Positions 37,113 through 48,126 of a stretch of DNA of 64,000 bases are shown piece by piece. Under the pieces are notes generated by a model. It had not been told where the DNA came from. It was given only the letters and a program-made list of their open reading frames with translations, and did not search any database. Each line of letters opens with the position of its first letter. The stretch's first letter is position 1. This DNA comes from Symsagittifera roscoffensis (taxonomy: Eukaryota; Xenacoelomorpha; Acoela; Convolutidae), in assembly GCF_963678635.1 (NCBI RefSeq), contig NC_087069.1, forward strand, positions 14,980,660 through 15,044,659, written 5' to 3'. The translations under genes and the position numbers were made by a program.

Positions 37113-37490
37113 TGCTATTCCCTCGGATTGGCATAGCGGAACCTAGCAAGAAAACATAGTAAAATAGGATATTCGTCCCGTGTTTTTGAACGTAGTAATC
37201 ACGTGTTTTTGAACGTAGTTTTTGAACGTAGTAAAAGCAATCACGTAGTCTGGGGATCCAAGACCTAGCTATGTGATTGTCTTCGCATGTAAACGAAAGC
37301 TGATCAAAAGTCGTTTGACTGGTGGCCTAAAAATGGTAACTTTTTACCTTGCCCTAAACAGACCAGAAAATCAACTGGCTAGGTCGAGACCGTAAAAAAC
37401 GAGTAGAATTTATCTAACTGACGCCAGCCAGTCGTAAATAGGTGCGTTTTCTACGCTCCGTCGCTGTGTAGCTTTTGGGCAAATGTTACA
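37113..37490 (+). repeat. 5' LTR
   Basis: It begins TGTGCTATTCCC directly after the PLE flank and ends GGGCAAATGTTACA. The core 37,155-37,490 aligns with 56,103-56,393. It carries extra tandem copies of TTTTTGAACGTAGT (~37,182-37,225) that the 3' LTR lacks. By eye roughly 90% identical outside that expansion. Confidence 0.85.
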
Positions 37491-40400
37491 TAGACGTTTT
37501 ATGGCGCTCCTGGCTGGGCCTGTCAAAGGCATAAGACCATCATGATCAGCAAACGTTTCAGCGACGAACCCTACGCTGCGGGCGTATGCCCGAGTTAGAG
37601 GCCTTATTGTCCTGTATTGTATTAGGCGGAAGGTACCGACCCTCCGCCTGGTACTATTTAGCTTTTTAACTTAGTTAAGACCAAAGATTCCGGGGGCCGG
37701 ATGATTAGGTGGGAAGTCATGAGCCCGCTTATCCCAAAGCCCTAGGACCAAAAACAGTTAAAGAAAAAGTGTAAAGCCGAACAAAAATAGTGTATAACTA
37801 AGAAAAAACAAACCAAATTTGCTTGAAAACAAAAAAGCACGAAAAACAGTGAAAAATCTAAAAAAAATTCAAAAACAGTAAAAAAAAAATCCAAAATGAC
37901 AGGTTATGTATTATTTCCGGACGGGATGTGATCTGACCTTCCTATTGTTGTTGTTTCAGACTAATTTATAGCATTTCTGATCCAAAGACCGGGTGTTTTG
38001 GTGGCGGGTAAGTCACCCTCCCTTGAGTGTTATTTGAGTATTTAGGCACGTTAATGACAAATTTGCCGGTGACCGGAGGGTAGAATGGCAAGCTGACAGA
38101 CATGTTCCAGACTCAACAGAGGGCATCAGGGACAACATCCACAACGACTGTTGGATCTAGTTGACACAATTTTACTGTCGTTCGGGTACTATTTTTTTAG
38201 GACTTAAGTGGTGGGGGGGGGGAATTGGCTCGGTCTGATTGCACCCTCCATCGATTGCGAATTTCCGGGTTAAGGGTCTTAATTCGGATACTTTGGTGCA
38301 AATTAGGGTAAAGTAATATTGATTAACGACTACTAGTAGGTTATTGTCCTTATTATATGTTGCTTATCTCCCATTTAAACCCGAAAAACACCCCAATTTT
38401 TTGTCGAAAAATACTGATTTTCGACCAAACTGTTAACCCCAGAATTTTTGGATATCATAGCTTTTCCGAACAGCAAAAAGCTTTTGCGCAGTGAGCTACT
38501 ACGTAGTTCGACCCCACTAACTAAAGAAACCGCGCGGAAAAAGACTTAGTAGAAGTTGGCGAAACAAAGTTTTTTCGGTCAAAACTTTTGTAATTTTCCG
38601 AATTTCGTCAATATGTTTTGATGATTGAGTTTTTGAGTTTTTAGAATAAAAGCGATATTTTTGTTTGCGTTAGGAGCGTGCTAGCATAAAGTGTATGGTT
38701 GCTAGAAAGATTTTTGAGTAACCCTCCGAATAGCTCCGTGGATAGAGCTAAGGACTTAAAGATAGGAAAAGGAAGGAAACGGAGGGTCCAAATTTGATAG
38801 TTTTTAGGCCAAATTAATGTTTTTAAACGAATTTTGATCCGGTTTTTTGCATTATTTCAGTGCTGTACAAGGCTACTCCGCTCGTTTCAAGTATTTTTAG
38901 GCACTTCCAATAAGAATTGCCGAAAAAGTCTTTCAGAGCCTTTATAGGTGGTGAAAAATGGCCAATTTGACGAACGCGGTTTTGGTGATTTCTCAAAAAC
39001 TAGCCAACCGATCGGAATAATTTTGGTACCGTAAGTCGACGTTTTTGACCAATTTTCTAAATTGAAATCTGGTTGATAATTTCAGGAGAGAAAAATTTTT
39101 TAGAATTTGTTAGTTCGGAGGTCCAAATTTTAGGGAACCCTCCGAGCGGCAGAAATTTTTATAAAATCACCTTTTGATCCTACTGGGAAGGTTGACCGAG
39201 TAAGCCAACCCAGTTTTAAGTTAGCTAGGCTGCAATCGGATGCTTTAGAGCTGTGAAATTATCTGTTTTCGTGATTTTTGGGGAGCCCTTCGAAGCAACC
39301 CTCCGGAGCCAGCTAAGCCCCTTAGCAACCCCTTTAGTGAGAAATTTTTCACACAACCCTCCGAGGAAGTTAAAATACCCTCCAGAGTGAATATAGCTTG
39401 TTTTGACACTTTCTCAGACTAGTTGGAGACCCCTCTAAATGAGACTTGAAAAATTTATAATTTTGAAGGAACCCTCCGAAGCAACCCTCCGGAGCGTGTT
39501 AAACCTCTTATTCACCCTCCTTAGTGAATTTAAGGGGACCCTCCGAAGTTACTTAGGTGACTAAGGTACCCTCCGAAGTCACCCTCCGTAGAAAGCTAAA
39601 TGTCTTAACAACCCTCCGAAGTAACCCTCCGGAGTGACTTAAGCCCCTTGACAACCCTCCTTAATGAAGATTTAGAGGTACCCTCCGGGGCAGTTCGAAC
39701 ATCTTAAATATCAATTTAAGGTCGGAATAGAAGATCAAATACTAACGGGGTGTTACACATTGAGAACTTAGGAGATCAGTTGACCCTGAAATTTTGCGAT
39801 CAACTTTGGATTCGGGATCAGGTTCATCAGAAGTACCCGAACAAAAAAATTTTTGATTGTTATTTTGGTTGTGTGGTTGACTTGAGCTACTTAATAGGGA
39901 AGCTCGGGCAATCCGGGAAAAAATAAAAGAAGACCTCTGTGAGTGTTTTAGGCAAGACATACAAACTTGAGAAGAAAAGTTTTTCCCTGCTCTCGTGCAC
40001 TTGGAGCTGTCCGGGTGTGGGAGAGCTTTTTCATACAGTATAGAAATTTTCGATCATAGGTTGCCTTGAGCTACTTAGTAGGACAGCTCGGGAAATCGCA
40101 GGACACCTAAAAGAAGATCTCGGCGAGTGTAATAGAGCAGACACACTCACTTGAGAAGACAGTATCCTGGACTTCGTTCGTTTGGAGTGTTCCAATCGAG
40201 GGAAGTCTTTTTCTTTAAGACTAAGTTTTAATAATCTGTTACTGAAACCATCACTGCTCTTTTATAAAATAATGTTTGATTTTAAGCGAGGCGAAGATTT
40301 GATGCGTCTGTAGCGGTTAAGTGATACTGAACAAGAATATCGCTGTCACCTATAGGGTCTTCTTATTTAGTTATCAATTGTGTTCTGTGTATTAGTTATA

Positions 40401-40860
40401 AAATCTTGTAAAATTTTGTGATATCGTTAAACCAGGTAACTGAGTGGAATTGGTGATACCTTAACACTAAGCAGGCCCTTTTTGTATTCTAAGCTGAGTC
40501 ACTGATAGAATTTCTGAGATATTGAGAGGATATTTTAATATTTGAGGATATTTTGACAAGTAAGATTCCCAGGCTGAGCACGTGAACATCGCGAAAGTTT
40601 AAATCAAGGCGTAGCCGATCCACGATTAGCAGCCTTTCAGACGTTTTTTCTGAGAAGCAACGACTAGAGGCGAGACGCCAAAGGATCCCTTCGAGGAGGG
40701 GGAGCAAACGCTGACCCGACCCGACTACCACCATCACGTGGACCTGGAAGAACCGGGCGAAGATTTTGAACGGGAGGAAGTTGTGAAGCAAGAGTTCCGA
40801 GGTCGAAGCGCGAGAAGAACTGCTGTTCAAGGAAACGTCCAAATCGGAGACTAAGAGCAG
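37491..40860 (+). other. Retroelement leader with dispersed ACCCTCCG motif
   Basis: About 3.4 kb without a convincing ORF. Between ~38,715 and 39,690 the motif ACCCTCCGAAG, or variants (GGAG, TTAG), recurs about fifteen times. It is often in pairs spaced about 14 bp, with a few inverse copies (CGGAGGGT at ~38,075 and ~38,780). A later segment repeats twice the pattern of a regulatory duplicate: GTTGACTTGAGCTACTTAAT...AAGAAGACCTC at ~39,872-39,935, and a similar block at ~40,062-40,120. Likely an untranslated packaging or regulatory region; function unknown. Confidence 0.6.
37502..37513 (+). other. Possible primer-binding site
   Basis: TGGCGCTCCTGG lies 11 bases after the 5' LTR end. It begins TGG like most tRNA-primed sites. 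The tRNA is not identified and the offset is larger than usual, so this is tentative. Confidence 0.3.
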
Positions 40861-40861
40861 C

Positions 40862-43080
40862 ATGTGGAGAAAGGAACAATCCTCTCTAGTAAAACAGGGT
40901 AAGAACGTGATGATGTCGAGCCTAAGCCCAAGGGAGGAGCAGCCGATTTCGAAAACCAAGAAAAGCTTTAAGACTGTGTACGATGAACGCATGACGTCGC
41001 TCCAGTTTGAGGGATTGACTTCCAGCTACGACATTCCGAGACTAGTGCATTCAGATGTGGACTTCACACCGAGTCCGAGGCATGAGAAAAACAAAAAAGC
41101 GTTGTCCAACCCGCCATTCAGGCCGATGTCTGATGGGATAACGGTGGGAGCATCCTCGACGTTCGATAGGCAGATAACGATAGGCGGAAAGGCGGTGGGT
41201 CATCAAGCACCAGGCTACAACCTCAGTTGATCTCATCGTCTCTGGATCTCACCTCAGTGCTGGGAACGCCTGGCGACGTAAGCGACGTATTTGCCGGTGT
41301 AATGAAAGGCCTCGAAGATCTGCGACGGGGCCCGACTAAGAGAATAGATCGAGTCGAAGAGAGGGCTCAGCAAGGTCAAGAGAAGTTGCGATGTGAAGTC
41401 GATAGGCTGATAATGGCGGTGGGCACACGGAAAGGCGTTGCGTCATCAAGCGCCAGGCTACAACCTGAGTTGATCTCATCGTCTCTGGGTCTCACCTCAG
41501 TGCTGGGGACGCCTGGCGACGTAAGCGACGTATTTGCCGGTGTAATGAAAAGCCCCAAAGAGCTGCGAAGAAGGGACATGACTAAGAGAATAGATTGAGT
41601 CGAAGAGAGGGCAGAGCAAGGTCAAGAAAAAAGCTAACGGATGTGAAGTCACAAGCGAGAACCGATCAGGCCTAATTGATTCGGAACACCGATCAATGCC
41701 TAGCGGAGAGCTTGGCTCTAGCAGCCAAGGAGTCAGAAGAAAAAGACATTAGGATGACGAGAGAGATCGAGCGATTGTTGAACGATCATGACAATACCTA
41801 TGCTCATACGATGACTAGCCTGGAGAAAAAGTTAGACGCCAAATCTGACCTGATGATGCGGAAGCTTGACGAGATTTTTAACGGTAGCAATCGGGAGAAG
41901 CGTCCTTCCCCAAGAGAGGACTCCCGCCAGGCGACTGGTGGAGAGGGAGCCCGCAAAAATTGGAGTCTAATCATAGGGAGAGACCCAGGGCAGCCCCGTC
42001 GAGGCCGGGTTGGACAAACTCAGTCCCAGCTGAGGCCGATGCCACCTCGGAGACACAGTTGCCCACTATGCCACAAGTAAGATCAGTGCCAGACCTGACT
42101 ACCATCTCGCAGGACAAAACGATGTACGCCTCAATGTTTGAGCCCTTAAATAGATCTCTTGTAATGTTCATCACCAAACTCTCGAAGTCAACCGAGAGAG
42201 GAGAGAAGTCAAGAAGGACATTCAAAAAGCCGAAGTCATACAAGGACGAATCAGATGGCTGCATCGATACCTGGATAGAGTTGATGAAGTTACCTACTGT
42301 AGAAGAGAATCTCTCCAAGAAACAGGAAATTCATCGCACTAGAGGGCACGGCCCTAATTTGTGTAATGGCGAAAAGGACTAATGAACGAGACATCGCTCG
42401 CAAGGTATTCGACATCTTGCTGAATCGTTTCGGCTCTGGAATACAGGGGCATCAAGCTATGGCGAAGTTTGAAAAGAGGCGTCAAAGAGTTGACAAATCA
42501 AGAGACAAAATTTTAGATGACCTTGAATTACTCAGAAGGAGGAGCAACCCCGACGAGAGGATATCGGAGCGAAACTTGGCCATCGCCTCGAAGTTCATGG
42601 ATGGAGTAAACAGTGATGAGCTAAAAACCATGTAGGCCACACACTTCACACTATCGCTGGACCAGGTGCCCACGCCTGATGATTTGCGTATGAAGTCACG
42701 TGAGTACTTGCTCATAAAACCAAGGGCGCAAAATCTTTACAGGAATTACGCCAATTACAGCGGAACCAACGCTAGTGCGAACTCCATTTTGTGTAGACCT
42801 CGTGACGACATGTATAAGAGGAGGTCATGTGCGAATTGTGGTTCGATTGACCACCATGTTTCCACCTTTTCTGCTTATAAACAAAACATGAAGGCGGTAG
42901 GCTATTTTCTTGACGACGTTGATACGACCCACGAGGACCATGAAGAGTATGTGAGAGGACTCATGACGAGATATGGACCGAGATGCTTCTTTTGCAACTT
43001 GAAGGCACTTTTCAAGTGGATTGGACTGAATTCTGGAATGCAGTGCGGACGCAAAGCATCCCCGCCATGAGGAGGCACTT
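40862..43080 (+). pseudogene. Gag-like region of the giant LTR element, broken
   Basis: A series of overlapping open segments (40,862-41,230; 41,227-41,598; 41,676-42,080; 41,960-42,382; 42,366-42,635; 42,666-43,070) joined by stops and shifts. The segments are rich in charged helices, as in capsid or nucleocapsid precursors. Near 42,829-42,870 there is a CCHC-knuckle-like CANCGSIDHH in which the expected last Cys is Phe. A second CFFC lies at ~42,980. Position before RT supports gag. No major homology motif is visible, so the identity rests on order and the knuckle. Confidence 0.6.
41201..41660 (+). repeat. 243-bp in-frame tandem duplication within the gag-like region
   Basis: CATCAAGCRCCAGGCTACAA recurs at 41,201 and 41,444, a period of 243 bases (81 codons). 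The following LTSVLGTPGDVSDVFAGVMK is encoded in both copies. The second copy acquires a stop (ATAGATTGA) where the first reads on. Confidence 0.9.
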
Positions 43081-43211
43081 TCGGGGGCCAAGGCAAGTCG
43101 AACCCGCCTGATGAATGAAGCCGAGTCACGGAAGAAAGAGGTGACAACAGGCACCTTCACAACCCTAAGGTAAAAAACTTACCTGATGAGGCGATTGCCT
43201 CGAGCCTGGAG

Positions 43212-43700
43212 GTGGAGTCAGTCGGTGCGCTCAATGTGGATTATGGCCTAGCGTCACGGACCGCCTTACAGATTGTTCAGCAAGAATTGGCCACCAAAAA
43301 GGTTGAGCAGTGGGTAAGGTCAGAGTTAGAGAATACAGACCTGCGCGAGAAACTTGACATTCTGGGAAGATCGACGAAGGAAGAGGATAACCAGAAACCC
43401 AGGAAGCAGGGTCTAAAGTTGAATGTCATCTCGGGGAAGACCTTCGGCATGACAAGAGAAGGAACGAAAATAACGTCAATCAAATCGGTCACAGGCCATC
43501 AAGTGGTGAAGAACTTGAGCGAGCTTGAGATCACGCTAGTACACCTAGACATCTACGCGGGCTACCTGAGAGAGAAGTATCCCAAGATGGACTCTAGACA
43601 AAAGCGAGCGTTGCTCACAACAGGAGGTCCAAGACTGATGAAAGTAGATGGACATCACATCGAAGTCCATGGCCCATATTTGATTTTTGATGAACGTTAG
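43212..43700 (+). CDS. Unassigned ORF between gag-like region and RT
   Basis: An uninterrupted segment of 162 residues, mostly helical and charged. I see no aspartic-protease DTG or DSG motif, although the protease is expected about here. It may be the spacer between protease and RT, or a diverged protease. It runs into the RT segment in another frame at ~43,700. Confidence 0.4.
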   Translation: MESVGALNVDYGLASRTALQIVQQELATKKVEQWVRSELENTDLREKLDILGRSTKEEDNQKPRKQGLKLNVISGKTFGMTREGTKITSIKSVTGHQVVKNLSELEITLVHLDIYAGYLREKYPKMDSRQKRALLTTGGPRLMKVDGHHIEVHGPYLIFDER

Positions 43701-44215
43701 GAGATGCAAAATTCTTCACGAAGCTGGATTTGGGCTCTGCGTTCTGGCAGGTGCCTCTCAGAAAACAGAATTGAGAGAAGACAAGCTTTGCGTGCGAACG
43801 GGGGCTGTACCAGTGGAAAAGAATGCCATTTGGACTATGCAATGCGACGGCTACGTTCTAACGATTAATGGCTCAGGCACCCACGAATGTGACTAAAAAG
43901 TATGGCAACCTCATAATGTGATATGTTGATGACGTGTTCATTGCGACACCAACACTGGAAGACCACATAGGGAGGCTAGACTAGGTCTTTAGTTGCATGA
44001 AACAAGCGGGTCTGAAGTGCAAACCTTCAAAGTGCGAAATCTTGAGAGACTCAATCAAGTATTTGGGCCGCCTTGTAGATAAACACGTGGTCAGACCAGA
44101 TCCCGAAGCAGTTGAAGCGGTATTGACATGGAAGGCACCGAAGACCGATACGCAATTGATGAGCTTCCTCGAATTCGCTAGTTACTACCGAGAGTTTATC
44201 AAAGGGATGCTGACA
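43700..44215 (+). pseudogene. Reverse transcriptase, Ty3/gypsy type, four in-frame stops
   Basis: One frame (codons starting at positions congruent to 43,922 modulo 3) carries the RT landmarks FFTKLDLGSAFWQVPL, LYQWKRMPFGLCNA and YVDD (43,922-43,933). It continues into GLKCKPSKCE and LGRLVDKHVVRPDP. Stops interrupt it at 43,772-43,774 (TGA), 43,859-43,861 (TAA), 43,919-43,921 (TGA) and 43,982-43,984 (TAG). A 1-2-base indel near 44,205 moves the reading to the RNase H frame. The domain is unmistakable but not functional. Confidence 0.9.
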
Positions 44216-44226
44216 AGATATACCCC

Positions 44227-44769
44227 ATGCAGAAGCAGACGCGAAATAAAGGCAAAAAATTCAGCTGGACTGACGAGGCTCAGGTCTCCTTTGAGAATAT
44301 TAAGCGCGAACTTTGCGAGGCTCCAGTCCTCGGCATGCCGACAGAAAAGGAGATGTTCGTGTTAGACACGGATGCATCAGTGGTTGCGATATCGGGCATA
44401 CTTCATCAAGAACAAGAGTGGAACGGGAGGACCGTTCTCCGACCAATAGCCTATGGAAGTAAGGTCCTGAGCATTGCTGAAATGAAGTACGGTGCACCAA
44501 AAGCGGAGATGTTTGCGGTGATCACTTTCGTGGAAAAATACAGAGCCTACTTAGGGAGTGCTCCCTTCAAGTTGCATGTGGACAATCGTGCTCTTGCCTG
44601 GCTGAAAACCTATTCGATGGACCAAAGCTACATTGGTCGTTGGATCGTTTGCCTGGACGGATACCACATGATCATAGAGCATCGAACCCGTGACAAGCAC
44701 AAGAATGCTGATAGCCTCAGCAAAAATACGGAATTTTATGAGCAATTAGAGGAGAAACAGGCCAATTAA
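44227..44769 (+). CDS. RNase H domain of the giant LTR element
   Basis: An open 180-residue segment with the RT-linked RNase H pattern: FVLDTDAS (first Asp), GAPKAEMFAV (Glu), LHVDNRALAWL (Asp) and NADSLSK (last Asp). All four catalytic acids are present. FSWTDEAQ before it marks the RT connection. It degrades RNA in RNA-DNA hybrids during reverse transcription. Confidence 0.9.
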   Translation: MQKQTRNKGKKFSWTDEAQVSFENIKRELCEAPVLGMPTEKEMFVLDTDASVVAISGILHQEQEWNGRTVLRPIAYGSKVLSIAEMKYGAPKAEMFAVITFVEKYRAYLGSAPFKLHVDNRALAWLKTYSMDQSYIGRWIVCLDGYHMIIEHRTRDKHKNADSLSKNTEFYEQLEEKQAN

Positions 44770-44883
44770 GCAGAAATCAAAGATGGATTTTCATTCCTGG
44801 ACAAGGAGACGTACGACAAACTGCCACTCTTCAGTTGGCTTGACAAATCTGGGCACCCCATTCCAGGACACCCTGAATTTCCC

Positions 44884-45678
44884 GTGGAGACGGCTGCTGA
44901 GATAAAAAAAATGTTGGCGAAAGGTGATCTGGTTCCATTCGATTTGCTAGTTCGACCAAACCTGGTTCAACAAGAACTGACCAGGATGGGTATCAACAGC
45001 ATAGCTCTACTGAATGTGGCACCGGATGTCATGTTGAAACTCCGTGACCTGCTAGTTAGAGAGGTTGAACGGCATGATCATGAGTGGATGGAGACCATGC
45101 AGCGGTTGACCATGACTGAAAGAACAGAGAAAAGGCCGGTGACCATCCGGAGTCGGGATGTTGTACGGGACTGCCGCTCGATAGTGAACCAGCTAGTGAG
45201 CTCGATGCCGAAGGGTGTCTTGTTGACGACTTCGTACACGGAACATAGGAAAGCAACCAATGTCCAAACCACTGAGGAAGTCAGGGTCAAGTCAAAATCC
45301 AGCGTGACTAGAAAAGTTCAATTCACGGAGGCAAAAGAAGAGTACGAGCCGTGCTCGGACTGCTCATCTGGGGACGAGACATTATTCGGGGAGTCATGCG
45401 CATTCGGGCCCGGTCAGGATAACTTGTCCGTGGAGACAATGTTAAGGCAACCGAGGGACAGAATTTTGTCCGGGGAGTTGAATTCGAAGCGACCAAGGGA
45501 CAGAATTTTGTCCGGAGAGTCGAGAAACATCACAGACAAGTTGGAATATAATGATGTGGAATCCACCGTCTCGAGTGATGACTCCAGGACTCAGCCCTGG
45601 GAGAATACGTCGGAAACTACTTCCAATTCTTATGTCTCGGAGATTGCGATTCATTCCTTGTTAGTGGAGTGGCAATAA
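44884..45678 (+). CDS. Long linker ORF between RNase H and integrase, unknown function
   Basis: A 264-residue open segment. The first half is helical (LLVREVERHDHEWMETMQRL). The second half is acidic with a direct decapeptide repeat RPRDRILSGE/QPRDRILSGE around residues 195-220. Such a long insertion between RNase H and integrase is not typical of Ty3/gypsy pol. I do not recognise a domain. Confidence 0.5.
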   Translation: METAAEIKKMLAKGDLVPFDLLVRPNLVQQELTRMGINSIALLNVAPDVMLKLRDLLVREVERHDHEWMETMQRLTMTERTEKRPVTIRSRDVVRDCRSIVNQLVSSMPKGVLLTTSYTEHRKATNVQTTEEVRVKSKSSVTRKVQFTEAKEEYEPCSDCSSGDETLFGESCAFGPGQDNLSVETMLRQPRDRILSGELNSKRPRDRILSGESRNITDKLEYNDVESTVSSDDSRTQPWENTSETTSNSYVSEIAIHSLLVEWQ

Positions 45679-45696
45679 TGGGGGTGGGATCGGGAA

Positions 45697-47106
45697 ATGC
45701 ATCAGGACCCGGACAGAGACAGGTATACCTCCGATGAGGAGGGCACGGTAGTGGATAATGCTGCAGTTGAGCCTGAACTGATAGCAGTGTCGAAAAGTAC
45801 GACCATATTACTTCCGCATGCTACGGCCGTCCGTACCAACCTGGAACCATCAGTGCAGGAAGCATCACCCTTGAAAAAAATATGGTGCGTCAAGTTGATG
45901 GATGATGCCCATGCCCCGGAGATAATAAGCGGAAAATTAAACTTGATAAAGACGTATCTGAAAACCAGGTACCGGCTGTCGGATCTCTTCAGGGCTCAAC
46001 AAAATGATAGAATGACGAGCAATCTAAAGAGATGGATCGAGAACGGAGCACCTGATCAAAAAGTTCTAGAGAAAGACAGCTATAAGATGTTGAAGCAATT
46101 TTATCTGAAGAGAAAGGATTTGTTGTACTTGAACAAAGACGGGATCGTGGCTTGTAAACGCAAGGAAGAGGACAAAGTTCTTTACAAATATAATTCGATA
46201 GTGTTACCGCAGTTGTATCAGACCGAATTGCTCTTTCGTTCACATGATCAGATGGACCAAAGTGTACAATTAGATAAAGAAAGGGATCGAATGGCCTGGT
46301 TTAAAGAAGGCCTGTGAAAAGTGGATTTCTGCATGCTTGTCGTGTCAACAGGCGAAGAACCCCAGGAAATTGATGTTTCCCCTTCAGCCAATAGAGTCAT
46401 CAAGATTCAACGAAGTGGTGCAAATTGATCATCAGAAGATATGCAAGACAGCCACGGGCTACAATCAAGTGCTGGTAATGATTGATCATTTCACGAAGTA
46501 CGCAGAGGTAGTACCCTGCATGACAGCATCGGCTGAAGAAACGTGCGATCATCTGATAAATGTGTGGATAGCGAGACACGGTTTCCCAATCATTTCCAAT
46601 CAGACAATGGAAAAGCATTCGTGGATGAACTCACGAAGGAGTTAATGAAAAGGTCGCAGGTGGCACAGGCCCACTCGACCACTTATCACCCACAAATGAA
46701 TGGCATAGTTGAAAGGCAATATCGCACGTTGGTGTCCATGTTGAGAGTTTATTGCTCACGATACATGGATGACTCGGATAGACACTTGCCGCAAGTGATG
46801 GGCGCTTATAGCAGTACAAAACGTTCCACTAAAATAATAAGTCCGCATATGATGCTAACTGGCCACGAAAAAGCTCTTCCATTAACATTCTTCTATACTG
46901 ACTACGAAGGAAAAAAAACAGCAGCGCAAACGTACGTGCGTGATGTGATCAGAAGACAGCAGGACCTCAATGATTTATGTAGGAGGAACACGCAACAGGC
47001 GCAAATCAGACAAAAAAGGAGATTTTCTAAAAGGACCGGGGATGAAAAAGCTTACTTTGTCGGGGATTTTGTCTGGGTGTTCCAGGAAGTAGTTCCACCA
47101 AGGTAA
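45697..47106 (+). pseudogene. Integrase region, frameshifted
   Basis: The N-terminal zinc-binding part is degraded: SHDQ remains, one His is lost, and ACLSCQQAKNP supplies the CxxC in a different frame (46,337 on). The catalytic triad is visible: Asp in VVQIDHQK, Asp in FQSDNGKAF, and Glu in NGIVERQYRTL, spread over the frames 46,337-46,645 and 46,543-47,106. The tail KRTGDEKAYFVGDFVWVF is the usual C-terminal beta barrel. Shifts lie near 46,255 and 46,585, plus a stop at 46,315. Confidence 0.85.
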
Positions 47107-47181
47107 CCAAAAAAATAACTGAAAAAATGGCGTCGTCCATTCCAAATAACTGAAGTACACCAAGGAGGTCAATTTTATTGA

Positions 47182-47967
47182 TTGAGCACCGGACGAGCGG
47201 CTCATTACAAAAACATCAAGCCACACAAGGCCTCATTAGAGGACTGGTGTATCCCACCTGACATGCATGAGGAAGACTCCTTGATAGTGGATCCTGCCTG
47301 CGAGGTGAATGAAAGAGGCACGCGCAACAAAAACAACGGGAATGAGGTGATAGATAATTGCGATCTGCCACTGGACCTGGAGTTAACCGAGCGAGTGGAG
47401 GTGGACGACGAAACTCTGCCATATGCCGAAGAGGACTGGGACTGCCCAGAACAAACTGAAGTTGATAAAGGAGTACGGCCTGACTTTCCCTTCACCATGG
47501 AAACACGCCAGAGCAAAAGAGGGAAAAGCAAGAAGAAGTACAATCCGTATGGCGAGGATTTTGTCATAGACAGGATAATTTTCAGCGACATGATGGACTC
47601 GCTAGTGGGACTGGACAAAGTGGTGGTGCCACAAGAGATCGACCTAGTCAACGACACAGATCAGGATTGGATCGACGATTGCTCTGAACCGGAAATGGAG
47701 TTCGAACCGGAGACCGAGCAGATGCATGTGCAAGAATTGACAAATCTGCGAGTAATCGAATGGCTCTACGATCTGCCAGCAGACCCGAAAGAGACCATCT
47801 TGACGATACAAGTTGTCGACCAAAACATCATCAAATACATCAGTCACGACAATACTGAGTCCAACTGGGTCGCTCCAGATGGTCCTTTAGGTGTTCCAGG
47901 TTTCAATCTCGATCTGCTCGACTTTGGGCACTCGACGGGGACGTCGATGGATATTTTTCTCCGGTGA
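47182..47967 (+). CDS. C-terminal pol tail and acidic ORF
   Basis: It opens with LSTGRAAHYKNIKPHKAS-like sequence, typical of the end of gypsy-type pol. It then runs 261 residues in total, very rich in Asp and Glu, with a basic patch RQSKRGKSKKKY in the middle. No chromodomain is seen. The acidic half is unassigned. Confidence 0.55.
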   Translation: MSTGRAAHYKNIKPHKASLEDWCIPPDMHEEDSLIVDPACEVNERGTRNKNNGNEVIDNCDLPLDLELTERVEVDDETLPYAEEDWDCPEQTEVDKGVRPDFPFTMETRQSKRGKSKKKYNPYGEDFVIDRIIFSDMMDSLVGLDKVVVPQEIDLVNDTDQDWIDDCSEPEMEFEPETEQMHVQELTNLRVIEWLYDLPADPKETILTIQVVDQNIIKYISHDNTESNWVAPDGPLGVPGFNLDLLDFGHSTGTSMDIFLR

Positions 47968-48126
47968 GTGGGGGTAGGAATCACCCGCACCAAAAATCTG
48001 ATGATTAAAAAATAAAAATCGGCGAGCGAAACCGGAGAGCTGGAAACGGAGGGCAAAAATGCTAAAAACCCACCTTTTGGACAAGTTTTTGAATCTTATT
48101 TTGTTCTACCAAACTACTATTCAAAC

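Noticed and set aside
40489-40992. 167-aa minus-strand ORF
   Set aside because: It is antisense to the gag-like start of the LTR element, with no recognisable motif.
43772-43984. Stop-codon readthrough or recoding in the RT
   Set aside because: Four different stops without a recoding signal, plus indels in adjacent domains, are better explained by decay.
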